A DNA stretch of 8,480 nt from Erysipelotrichia bacterium (GTDB taxonomy: Bacteria; Bacillota_I; Bacilli_A; RFN20; CAG-826), in the NCBI GenBank assembly GCA_012511695.1, contig JAAZFO010000003.1, positions 1-8,480 of the forward strand. The letters run 5' to 3'. Numbering within the stretch: position 1 is the first letter of the stretch; the number at the start of each line of letters is the position of its first letter. The notes beneath the pieces are model-generated. The model was given only the letters and a program-made list of their open reading frames with translations, did not search any database and was not told where the DNA came from. Position numbers and translations under genes: made by a program. Below, one piece after another: positions 1-5,856 of the stretch.

Positions 1-439
1 CGAGCACTTTGCCAACATAATCAATTTCTATCTCGGTTTTACGTGCGTATACCTTGTCAAATAGGGTACAAATAATGATCTGTTTTGGCTCGTGATGTTC
101 ATTGAGATGTTCAATTAAATATTTCATCGAAATACCGGTGTCGATCACATCTTCAACGATGACGATGGACCGCCCTTTTATCTCAGTTTCTAATTCTCTT
201 TTAAGGGTAATTTTTCCAGTTGATTTAGTGCCCCTATAAGAGGTAATTTGGAGAAAGTCAGTGAAAATTGGGCGTTCAACGCCCTTGATTAGATTGGACA
301 TGAAGTTCAAAGCCCCCTTCATCACTCCTAAAAATAATGGGGTTCTTTCCTCATTTTTTAATTTATTAGTTAGCTCTCCGCCAATTCTGTGACAAATAGC
401 TAAAATTTCATCTTCTGTTAATACAATTTTATTTTTCAT
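1..439 (-). CDS. hpt: Hypoxanthine phosphoribosyltransferase, 3' end cut by the window edge
   Basis: Purine salvage enzyme that joins hypoxanthine (often also guanine) to PRPP to give IMP or GMP in the cytoplasm. I translated it from the sequence: it begins MKNKIVLTEDEI, and 146 complete codons are visible. The PRPP-binding loop EDVIDTG is at residues 96-102, preceded by hydrophobic SIVIV, and the N-terminal loop VMKGALNFM (39-47) is typical of the family. Bacterial enzymes are around 180 residues, so about 35 C-terminal residues lie beyond position 1. The start ATG (437-439) lies inside the last codons of guaA in another frame, an 11-nt overlap, with AGAGGG four bases upstream. This implies translational coupling to guaA. 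In Bacillus this gene sits between tilS and ftsH; what follows here cannot be seen. Family assignment is very secure; preference for hypoxanthine over guanine is inferred. Confidence 0.95.
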   Translation of the reverse strand, partial: MKNKIVLTEDEILAICHRIGGELTNKLKNEERTPLFLGVMKGALNFMSNLIKGVERPIFTDFLQITSYRGTKSTGKITLKRELETEIKGRSIVIVEDVIDTGISMKYLIEHLNEHHEPKQIIICTLFDKVYARKTEIEIDYVGKVL

Positions 440-1430
440 ATGACCCTCTATATTCCCACTCAATTGTAGCACAAGGTTTATTAGTGATATCGTATAAAAC
501 ACGGTTCACTCCCTCGACCTCATCCAAGATCCGATCCCTTATTTTGCCTAATAAGGCATAAGGGATTTCTTCAATGGTCGCGGTGAGTGCATCGACGCTA
601 TTCACCGCTCTGATGACCACGGGCCATTCAAATGCCCGTTTGCCCTTTTTAATACCAGTTGATCGCACCGGTGGCACGACCGTAAAAAACTGCCATACTT
701 TTTGATCTAATCCAGCGAGCGCAAACTCTTCTCTTAAAATCGCATCGCTCTCTTTTACCGCCTTTAGTCTATCTTTAGTAATCGCACCTATGCACCTCAT
801 AGCTAAACCTGGACCTGGAAATGGTTGACGGTAAACCATCCCGTGCGACAACCCTAATGCTTCGCCGACTTGGCGAACTTCATCTTTATACAGTGATTTA
901 ATTGGTTCGACGAGCTCAAAACCTAGCTGAGCAGGTAAGCCACCGACATTATGATGGGCCTTAACAGTGTCGCTTTCTATAATGTCTGGATAAATCGTTC
1001 CTTGAGCCAAAAAAGCAACACCGTTAAGCTTTTTTGCTTCTTTTTTAAATACTTCAATGAACAAATGACCAATAATTTTGCGCTTTTCTTCTGGGTCACT
1101 AACGCCCTTTAAAGCGTCTAAAAATTTATCTGCAGCATCGACATAAATTAAATTAGCTTTCATTTCATTTTTGAAAACGCTGAGAACTTCTTCGCTTTCA
1201 TTTTTTCTTAATAAACCGTGATCGACGTGGACACAGATGAGTTTATGACCAATAGCTTTTATTAGTAAAGCCGCACAAACCGAAGAATCAACACCACCAG
1301 ATAAACCCAAAAGGACACGTCCGTCTTTGACTTGCGCTCTAATTTTATCGATTTGGTCAGCGATAAAGACATCGGCCAATTCTTTAGAATTAATACGCTC
1401 CATTTTAGGGTCTCTGATATTTTTGCTCAT
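429..1430 (-). CDS. guaA: GMP synthase, ATP-pyrophosphatase subunit only (no glutaminase domain)
   Basis: Converts XMP to GMP through an adenylyl-XMP intermediate, the last step of guanine nucleotide synthesis. The 333-residue protein has the N-type ATP-PPase P-loop SGGVDSS at 44-50, LAQGTIYPD at 141-149, HHNVGGLP at 159-166, PFPGPG at 203-208, and the dimerisation domain ending at the family signature IEWE (323-326). Usual bacterial GuaA is about 510 residues and begins with a class I glutamine amidotransferase domain of about 200 residues. Here only some 18 residues precede the PPase domain, and no amidotransferase sequence lies upstream. It therefore resembles the archaeal GuaAb subunit and must take ammonia from solution or from a separate glutaminase. 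The start is the ATG at 1430 with AGGAG five bases upstream; an in-frame start 17 codons earlier has no such site. A seven-residue tail follows IEWE and overlaps hpt. Function is secure; the ammonia source is unknown. Confidence 0.93.
   Translation of the reverse strand: MSKNIRDPKMERINSKELADVFIADQIDKIRAQVKDGRVLLGLSGGVDSSVCAALLIKAIGHKLICVHVDHGLLRKNESEEVLSVFKNEMKANLIYVDAADKFLDALKGVSDPEEKRKIIGHLFIEVFKKEAKKLNGVAFLAQGTIYPDIIESDTVKAHHNVGGLPAQLGFELVEPIKSLYKDEVRQVGEALGLSHGMVYRQPFPGPGLAMRCIGAITKDRLKAVKESDAILREEFALAGLDQKVWQFFTVVPPVRSTGIKKGKRAFEWPVVIRAVNSVDALTATIEEIPYALLGKIRDRILDEVEGVNRVLYDITNKPCATIEWEYRGSYEK
444..449 (-). promoter_or_regulatory. Ribosome binding site of hpt inside the end of guaA
   Basis: AGAGGG lies four bases before the hpt ATG. 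It is made from guaA codons just past the conserved IEWE end of GMP synthase, so guaA coding sequence doubles as the hpt initiation region. Confidence 0.7.
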
Positions 1431-1435
1431 AATTT

Positions 1436-1441
1436 CTCCTC
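1436..1441 (-). promoter_or_regulatory. Ribosome binding site of guaA
   Basis: GAGGAG, five bases before the ATG at 1430. This strong site decides in favour of the shorter 333-residue product over an upstream in-frame start. Confidence 0.8.
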
Positions 1442-1559
1442 GTTTGTAATTAATAAATTTTAAATGTGTTTTGTGGTCCACTATTTAACATTATGGTTGC
1501 CGTTTTACTAGCTTAGTTTAAAGATTGTTTTTGGACTTAACATTATTCATGATTTATCT

Positions 1560-1588
1560 ATTGTATTAATAAAAGCAATTCGAAGCAA
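1560..1588 (-). promoter_or_regulatory. Candidate sigma-A promoter for guaA-hpt
   Basis: On the minus strand, TTGCTT (1583-1588) and TACAAT (1560-1565) are separated by exactly 17 bases. The -10 box matches five of six consensus positions and the -35 box three of six. Transcription would start near 1553 and give a leader of about 120 nt. A competing candidate is TTGAAA just after the terminator stem, with a poorer -10 (TATTAG, 18-base spacing). In AT-rich DNA such matches also occur by chance. Confidence 0.4.
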
Positions 1589-1718
1589 TGAATACCACCA
1601 CTTTATTAGGGGTTATCATGAAACAACAAAAGTAGACACAGTAGTTTTAGTTACTCTCCGGTTTGTTTAGTGTTTATTTTTTTATTTGCTAATAGCGATA
1701 TTTTATTATTACTTTCAA

Positions 1719-1766
1719 AAACAAAAATGTTCCTCCCCGGCTATCATAAATAGGGGCGGAACATTT
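1719..1766 (-). terminator. Rho-independent terminator of the mnmE-to-nucleotidyltransferase operon
   Basis: An inverted repeat pairs 1725-1738 with 1753-1766: thirteen Watson-Crick pairs with one mismatch (1734/1757) and a 14-nt loop, with four consecutive G-C pairs next to the loop. On the minus strand the stem is followed by TTTTTGTTTTT, the U-run expected of an intrinsic terminator. It begins 33 nt after the nucleotidyltransferase stop codon. The plus-strand side lacks a T-run, so it should work in one direction only. It separates the right-hand operon from guaA-hpt. Confidence 0.9.
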
Positions 1767-1799
1767 ATAAAGTCAATTGTTTACTTCTATACTATTTTA

Positions 1800-2699
1800 T
1801 TAGTATAGCCCAGGTTTATAAAGGCCCTGATCGACTAAAGCTTTTAAAGATTTTACAACATTTGGCTTATCTTCTTTATAAGTCACTCCGAACCACACAG
1901 AAGACGTCGCTAAGAGTCTTAATTGCGCTCGCCCTTCATTGACTAGTTCATCAACAACCGTAGGAATTAAAAATTCTGCCTTTGGGTCATCGAGATTGGT
2001 TTTTAACCAGCGTGGAAACTTTTCTTTTAAATGATCTATTAATTCGACATTAAAAGCGAACAAATTCATCGACACTAGTTGATCGGGTTCGACTTTAAAC
2101 GGACTGCCGCCATCGAGTGGTTGACAGATGATGTCCCCATTATCGTCTTTGGCAACTGAAGATTCGACTAATTTAGTTAAAAAACCATCCTTTTCGAACG
2201 TAACTCCTCTTTTTACAGAACCGTTTTCAGTCATCGTGTTTACAATTTTAAAAGCGACATTGGCGTATTTACCTTGGCTTTTTTTAGGTAAAGATTTTAA
2301 ATAATTGAAGGCCACTTGATAAGCGTTTAACCCATAAAAATCATCACCGTTAATGATAATAAAATCTTCTTTAATTAAATGTCTAGCCGCATAGATTGCA
2401 TGTGCGGTCCCCCATGGTTTTTCACGGTCTTTAGGACACACAAAACCCTCTGGCAAATCATTGAGGTCTTGAAAAGCATAGTGGACATCAATGATTTTTT
2501 CAACGCGTTTGCCGATAGTGTTTTTAAAATCTTCGTAAAAATCTTTTTTTATGATGAAAACAACACTAGTAAAACCTGCTCTTTTGGCATCATAAATAGA
2601 GTAATCTAAGATAAAATTATGGTACTCATCCATGGGTTCCATTTGCTTTAAACCCCCGAACCGAGACCCCATTCCAGCGGCAAGTATAACTAGTTGCAT
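1800..2699 (-). CDS. Sugar-phosphate nucleotidyltransferase (NTP_transferase family)
   Basis: Probably couples a nucleoside triphosphate to a sugar-1-phosphate (or related phospho-compound) to give a nucleotide-activated precursor. The 299-residue protein opens with the nucleotide-binding loop LAAGMGSRFGGLKQ (6-19). GTAHA at 97-101 matches the base-recognition loop of uridylyl/thymidylyl transferases, and NGDDFYG at 117-123 supplies the metal-binding aspartate. The end, including FGVTYKEDKP (270-279), is characteristic of a group of gut-bacterial nucleotidyltransferases of about 300 residues whose substrate I cannot name. The start is the ATG at 2699, beginning directly with the LVILAAG strand; AAAGGA upstream partly overlaps the stop of the ROK kinase gene, 14 nt away. 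It is the last gene before the terminator. Pairing with a sugar kinase and a GlmU-like enzyme suggests envelope or capsule precursor synthesis. Family secure, substrate unknown. Confidence 0.85.
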   Translation of the reverse strand: MQLVILAAGMGSRFGGLKQMEPMDEYHNFILDYSIYDAKRAGFTSVVFIIKKDFYEDFKNTIGKRVEKIIDVHYAFQDLNDLPEGFVCPKDREKPWGTAHAIYAARHLIKEDFIIINGDDFYGLNAYQVAFNYLKSLPKKSQGKYANVAFKIVNTMTENGSVKRGVTFEKDGFLTKLVESSVAKDDNGDIICQPLDGGSPFKVEPDQLVSMNLFAFNVELIDHLKEKFPRWLKTNLDDPKAEFLIPTVVDELVNEGRAQLRLLATSSVWFGVTYKEDKPNVVKSLKALVDQGLYKPGLY

Positions 2700-2713
2700 A
2701 TCAATCAATCCTT

Positions 2714-3658
2714 TCAATCAAAAAATAAAGCTGCGGCTCCAATTTTACCAGCATCGTACCCGAGCGTTGCGGGTATCACTTCAACCTTGGGAGTAAATTT
2801 ATAACCGTAATTATAAGCCCTTAAATACCGATTTACTCGACTAAATAATATTTCTCCCGCATTAGCAATGCCACCTGTAAGAACAATTACATTTGGCCTA
2901 AATATATTGCAGTAATTAAGGAGGCCTTCGCTTAAATATTTCACAAAATTATCGATGATTTTTAAGGCAGTTGGATCTCCTTGTTTTGCGGCTCCAAAAG
3001 GAACCGTTCCATCGACAAAGTTTAATTCTGGAGCGAGTTTCCACATCAAAGAATCGCGATTTTTTAACATCGCCTTTTTAGTATCGCGAGTTAAAGCGGT
3101 CGCCGATGCATAAGCTTCTAAGCATCCTCTCCGTCCACAAGTACACATTTCTCCATCAACAACGATGGTCATGTGACCGAGCTCTCCACCTTTAGATTCA
3201 TTACCTTCAATTATTTTTCCATCAATAACTGCCGCTCCGCCGACTCCAGTTCCTAGAGTGATTACAACGACCGTTGGGTGGTGTTTGCCAGCTCCAAAGC
3301 GCGCTTCGCCTAAGGCGGAAGCATTTGCGTCATTCATAATTTTAATTTGATAAGGCAAGATTTCATGCATTAAATCAACGATACGTACATTTTCCCACCG
3401 TAAATTATTAGCATAATTGATTGTGCCAGAAGAAATATCTAGCGTTCCTGGAATACCGATTCCAATCCCTTCAATCTTGTCTGCTAACTGGTGGCGTTCA
3501 ATATAATTTTGCACCATCACAGTCAGTTTACGTATACACGTTTCGCTTGATTCCCATTTATTAACAGGCATGGAAAAGCCTTCAAAAATTTTGCCGTTAC
3601 TTTTAACAGCAGCGCCTTTGATTGACGTCCCTCCGATATCAATACCAATAGCTACCAT
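2714..3658 (-). CDS. ROK family sugar kinase (glucokinase-like)
   Basis: ATP-dependent phosphorylation of a hexose, probably glucose or an N-acetylated hexosamine, in the cytoplasm. The 314-residue protein has the phosphate-binding loop GIDIGGTSIKG (5-15), the catalytic aspartate in NDAN (109-112), GTGVGG (136-141) and the sugar-contacting GGELGH (157-162). The ROK zinc motif is complete: His162 with Cys172, Cys174 and Cys179 (CTCGRRGCLE). There is no N-terminal helix-turn-helix, so it is a kinase and not a NagC/XylR-type repressor. I chose the ATG at 3658 over one at 3667 because the latter directly abuts AGAGGAG, whereas 3658 has a normal nine-base spacing. It lies 17 nt after the small repeat protein and 14 nt before the nucleotidyltransferase. 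Family secure. Glucokinase is the default call, but the GlmU-like neighbour makes N-acetylglucosamine or N-acetylmannosamine kinase a real alternative. Confidence 0.88.
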   Translation of the reverse strand: MVAIGIDIGGTSIKGAAVKSNGKIFEGFSMPVNKWESSETCIRKLTVMVQNYIERHQLADKIEGIGIGIPGTLDISSGTINYANNLRWENVRIVDLMHEILPYQIKIMNDANASALGEARFGAGKHHPTVVVITLGTGVGGAAVIDGKIIEGNESKGGELGHMTIVVDGEMCTCGRRGCLEAYASATALTRDTKKAMLKNRDSLMWKLAPELNFVDGTVPFGAAKQGDPTALKIIDNFVKYLSEGLLNYCNIFRPNVIVLTGGIANAGEILFSRVNRYLRAYNYGYKFTPKVEVIPATLGYDAGKIGAAALFFD

Positions 3659-3667
3659 GGGTCGCAT

Positions 3668-3674
3668 CTCCTCT
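3668..3674 (-). promoter_or_regulatory. Ribosome binding site of the ROK kinase
   Basis: AGAGGAG sits directly against an ATG at 3667 and nine bases before a second ATG at 3658. The spacing favours the second as the true start, removing three residues (MRP) from the longest reading. Confidence 0.7.
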
Positions 3675-3675
3675 A

Positions 3676-3924
3676 CTATAATTGTTTAATTGAGTAAAAA
3701 ACAAAATTGTTATCATTATCGATATAGCCAGTTTCTTTACCCTTAATAATGATGTAACCATCTTCGTCGATATAACCGACTTTAACATCGGCGCGGATAA
3801 TGTCCCCATCAGGGGTGAGATCCGCAAATTTTTGGCGATTAATAAAGATTCCTTCGCGCGCAATGTAGCCAACCATTTGTTTGCCAACAAAGACATTTTT
3901 TCCGTAACTTTCGACGATTTGCAT
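3676..3924 (-). CDS. Small four-repeat beta protein of unknown function
   Basis: An 82-residue protein with no enzyme motif, signal peptide or membrane segment that I can see. From residue 18 on it consists of four units of 15-16 residues: 18-32 (VGYIAREGIFIN...), 33-48 (FADLTPDGDIIR...), 49-64 (VGYIDEDGYIII...) and 65-80 (TGYIDNDNNFVF...). The shared pattern is roughly GYI, an acidic turn with D-G, then a hydrophobic strand ending in lysines. This suggests tandem beta hairpins closing into a small propeller-like or flower-like fold; a relation to the families called beta-flower proteins is my guess from the pattern. The ATG at 3924 is one base past the glmU stop, with GGGAAG upstream inside glmU, so translation is probably coupled. 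A TTG four codons upstream is the alternative. Tight placement between glmU and a sugar kinase suggests a real, co-expressed gene with an unknown, possibly envelope-related role. Confidence 0.75.
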   Translation of the reverse strand: MQIVESYGKNVFVGKQMVGYIAREGIFINRQKFADLTPDGDIIRADVKVGYIDEDGYIIIKGKETGYIDNDNNFVFYSIKQL

Positions 3925-3925
3925 A

Positions 3926-4942
3926 CTACTTCCCAATCAACTCCGCATGGTGGTCAACTTTTTGGCCGCTCTTGACTTTTGCGTTTTCTAATTTTGCAAA
4001 GCAGATTTCGACTTCATTACCCACTTCAACGTTGTTCATGACGACATTAGGCCCGATAACACAGCCTTCGCCAATATTGGACTTGCCAAGAATTGTCGTT
4101 CCCGGACGGATGACAGTGTCTTGCCCAATGGTCACGTCTGGAGAAATATATACGGAACCAATATCATCAATTGAAACGCCCGAAAGCATTAATTTTTGGT
4201 TGATTCTGCGGCGCATAATTTTCGCAGCGTAAGCGAGCTGGATGCGGTTGTTGATACTGAAGACCTCTTTCATTTCTTCGGCAACAAAAACGCCGACATG
4301 ATAGCCGTCATTAATCAACAAGTGCACTAGTTCTGATAAGTAAAACAAGTGTCGGTTGTTATCAACGGAAAGTCTTTCAATATATTTGAACAAGAGTTCA
4401 TTATCTACAATACATATACCTGTATTAATTTCATTGATTTCATATTCGCTAAAGGTGCAATCACTTTCTTCTCTAATGGCGAGAATGCGATTACTTTTTT
4501 CTTCACGAATAATTCGGCCGTAGCCTTTAGTGTTTTCTAAAACAGCAGAGACGACTGTCATATCATATTTGTTCTTTTCATGGATGCGGAAAATAGAGCG
4601 CAAAGTATCTACCTCCACGAGTGGAGTGTCACCATAAATTACCAGGGTTTGTCCAGGCTCGCCGACTAAAACTGGTTTAGCCTGTAAAACGGCGTGACCG
4701 GTTCCTAGCAAACGATTTTGCCAAACAATCGCTGAATCTTGTTCAACTAAACTTTTAGTTAGTTCTCCGCCAAAGCCGACAACAGTCACAATGTGTTTTG
4801 GTTCTAATTGTTTAACGGCATCAACGACATAATTAATGATTGGTTTTCCAAGAATTGGATATGAAACTTTTGAGTGTTCTGGATCACGGGAATTCATTCC
4901 TGCGCCCTTACCAGCTGCCAAAATCACAACATTTTTGTCCAT
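3926..4942 (-). CDS. glmU: GlmU-like N-acetylglucosamine-1-phosphate uridylyltransferase lacking the acetyltransferase domain
   Basis: Expected to make UDP-GlcNAc from UTP and GlcNAc-1-phosphate for peptidoglycan and other envelope polymers. In this 338-residue protein the N-terminal uridylyltransferase domain covers about 1-235: LAAGKGAGM (8-16), Lys25, LGTGHA (79-84), YGDTPL with metal-binding Asp105, GYGR (140-143), EINTG (171-175) and INNR (230-233). About five turns of hexapeptide left-handed beta helix follow (about 255-325), then the protein stops. Usual GlmU is about 455 residues; the rest of the helix, with the acetyl-CoA site and catalytic histidine (E. coli His363), is absent. The loop normally reading GTRM reads GAGM, so the position of E. 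coli Arg18 is Gly15, and three extra residues precede Lys25. The start follows AGGAG (4950-4954) by seven bases, 12 nt after ispE. The ispE-glmU order matches Bacillus, supporting the call. It could instead act on another sugar-1-phosphate. Confidence 0.85.
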   Translation of the reverse strand: MDKNVVILAAGKGAGMNSRDPEHSKVSYPILGKPIINYVVDAVKQLEPKHIVTVVGFGGELTKSLVEQDSAIVWQNRLLGTGHAVLQAKPVLVGEPGQTLVIYGDTPLVEVDTLRSIFRIHEKNKYDMTVVSAVLENTKGYGRIIREEKSNRILAIREESDCTFSEYEINEINTGICIVDNELLFKYIERLSVDNNRHLFYLSELVHLLINDGYHVGVFVAEEMKEVFSINNRIQLAYAAKIMRRRINQKLMLSGVSIDDIGSVYISPDVTIGQDTVIRPGTTILGKSNIGEGCVIGPNVVMNNVEVGNEVEICFAKLENAKVKSGQKVDHHAELIGK

Positions 4943-4954
4943 AAGTTTTCTCCT

Positions 4955-5809
4955 TTACTTTAAGACTTTTGCCAATTCGACGTGATAACGATCCTCTAAC
5001 TTTTTAAAGATGTTTTTTAATAATTTTTTATTGGTGCTCATGGCAAATACTGCCGAGCCAGACCCAGTTAGCTGCACTATTTTTAAACCATAGCTCTTTA
5101 GCAGATCAATAATGGTTTGAATTTCTGGAACAGCAGAAATGGCAGCTGCTTGAAGCGCGTTAGAAATATTATCAGCAATAGTCTCGTCGTCACCTATTGC
5201 TAAAGCTTCTATTATTTTATCGACATTACAAATTGATAATTCCATTGTATCAGCAATTTGATATATTTCTCTAGTGGGACATCCTACTTCTGGTTTAACG
5301 ATTAAAACAAAATACTTGTTTTTAACGGTGATCGGGGAAATGATATCTCCTATGCCCTGGCAACGGGCTGGAACATTTTTGATAAAAAAGGGTATGTCAC
5401 TACCGATAGTTTTACCGATGTCCATCAATTGCTCATCGCTAGCTTGTAGCTTTAACAAGCGATTAATCGCTTTCAACGTAACTGCGGCATTAGAAGAGCC
5501 GCCGCCTAGTCCCGCTTGAATAGGAATAACTTTGTGAATAAAAACACTGAACTTCTGATTAAACTTATAAATCTTCTGCAATGCTTCAATTGCCAAAGTG
5601 GCTAAGTTATGTCCGACAATTCCAGTTGAAAAATCATCCACTGTCACAAAATTGTCTTTTGCGGTCGCCAATTTAGACACTATAAGAGAATCATGGAGCG
5701 AGATCGGTAAAACGATCATATCTAAGTCGTGATAACCATCTTTTCTTTTTCCAGTGATGTTTAAACAGAGATTAATTTTTGCATGACTGCGCAAATGTAG
5801 AGTTTTCAT
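4955..5809 (-). CDS. ispE: 4-diphosphocytidyl-2-C-methyl-D-erythritol kinase
   Basis: Phosphorylates CDP-methylerythritol at the 2-hydroxyl, a middle step of the MEP (non-mevalonate) isoprenoid pathway; its products feed undecaprenyl phosphate and other prenyl lipids. This is a GHMP-family kinase of 284 residues, normal for IspE. Key features are Lys11 in AKINL near the N-terminus, the ATP-binding loop PIQAGLGGGSSNAA (96-109), the catalytic aspartate Asp138 in GSDIPFF, and the C-terminal glycine motif LTGSGSAVFA (248-257). The gene follows rsmA after 47 nt, the longest gap inside the operon, and the ATG at 5809 has no clear Shine-Dalgarno sequence; weak initiation or a separate start signal is possible. 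In Bacillus, ispE also lies a few genes after rsmA and before glmU. It implies that the organism uses the MEP pathway. Confidence 0.95.
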   Translation of the reverse strand: MKTLHLRSHAKINLCLNITGKRKDGYHDLDMIVLPISLHDSLIVSKLATAKDNFVTVDDFSTGIVGHNLATLAIEALQKIYKFNQKFSVFIHKVIPIQAGLGGGSSNAAVTLKAINRLLKLQASDEQLMDIGKTIGSDIPFFIKNVPARCQGIGDIISPITVKNKYFVLIVKPEVGCPTREIYQIADTMELSICNVDKIIEALAIGDDETIADNISNALQAAAISAVPEIQTIIDLLKSYGLKIVQLTGSGSAVFAMSTNKKLLKNIFKKLEDRYHVELAKVLK

Positions 5810-5856
5810 ATCAATACCATTTTACAACGTAAAAGTTCATTTTAATAGACCATACG
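5810..5856 (-). other. rsmA-ispE spacer
   Basis: A 47-nt AT-rich gap, unusually long for this operon. It contains a short inverted repeat ACGTA/TACGT with a 21-nt loop that G-U pairs could extend, but there is no U-run, so it is not a terminator. No clear ribosome binding site precedes ispE. A weak internal promoter (TAAAAT-like -10) cannot be excluded. Confidence 0.35.

Larger units (their letters stand above)
1431..1799 (-). other. Intergenic region with terminator, candidate promoter and guaA leader
   Basis: This 369-nt gap is the only long non-coding stretch in the window. Read on the minus strand it holds the intrinsic terminator of the upstream operon (1719-1766), then AT-rich sequence with a candidate promoter (1560-1588), then a leader of roughly 120 nt before guaA. 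The leader contains a 10-bp direct repeat ATAATGTTAA (1537-1546 and 1485-1494) and a 9-nt palindrome GTGGACCAC (1473-1481). GTCCA (1532-1536) could also pair with TGGAC (1476-1480). I compared it by eye with the purine and ykkC riboswitch cores and saw no match. No open frame longer than a few codons with a ribosome binding site was found, and no remnant of a glutaminase domain. Confidence 0.6.

Noticed and set aside
270..284. Perfect inverted repeat GGGCGTT-C-AACGCCC in hpt
   Set aside because: It falls inside conserved coding sequence (KGVERP), has a one-base centre unsuited to a hairpin loop, and is not followed by a U-run; probably chance.
1431..1799. Purine or ykkC-type riboswitch before guaA
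   Set aside because: The leader lacks the conserved core segments of these classes by eye, although a small unclassified fold cannot be excluded.
3972..4540. Plus-strand open frames opposite glmU
   Set aside because: Both are shadows of the GlmU reading frame, with no ribosome binding site or family resemblance.
5810..5856. Terminator between rsmA and ispE
   Set aside because: The inverted repeat is only five Watson-Crick pairs with a 21-nt loop and no U-run.
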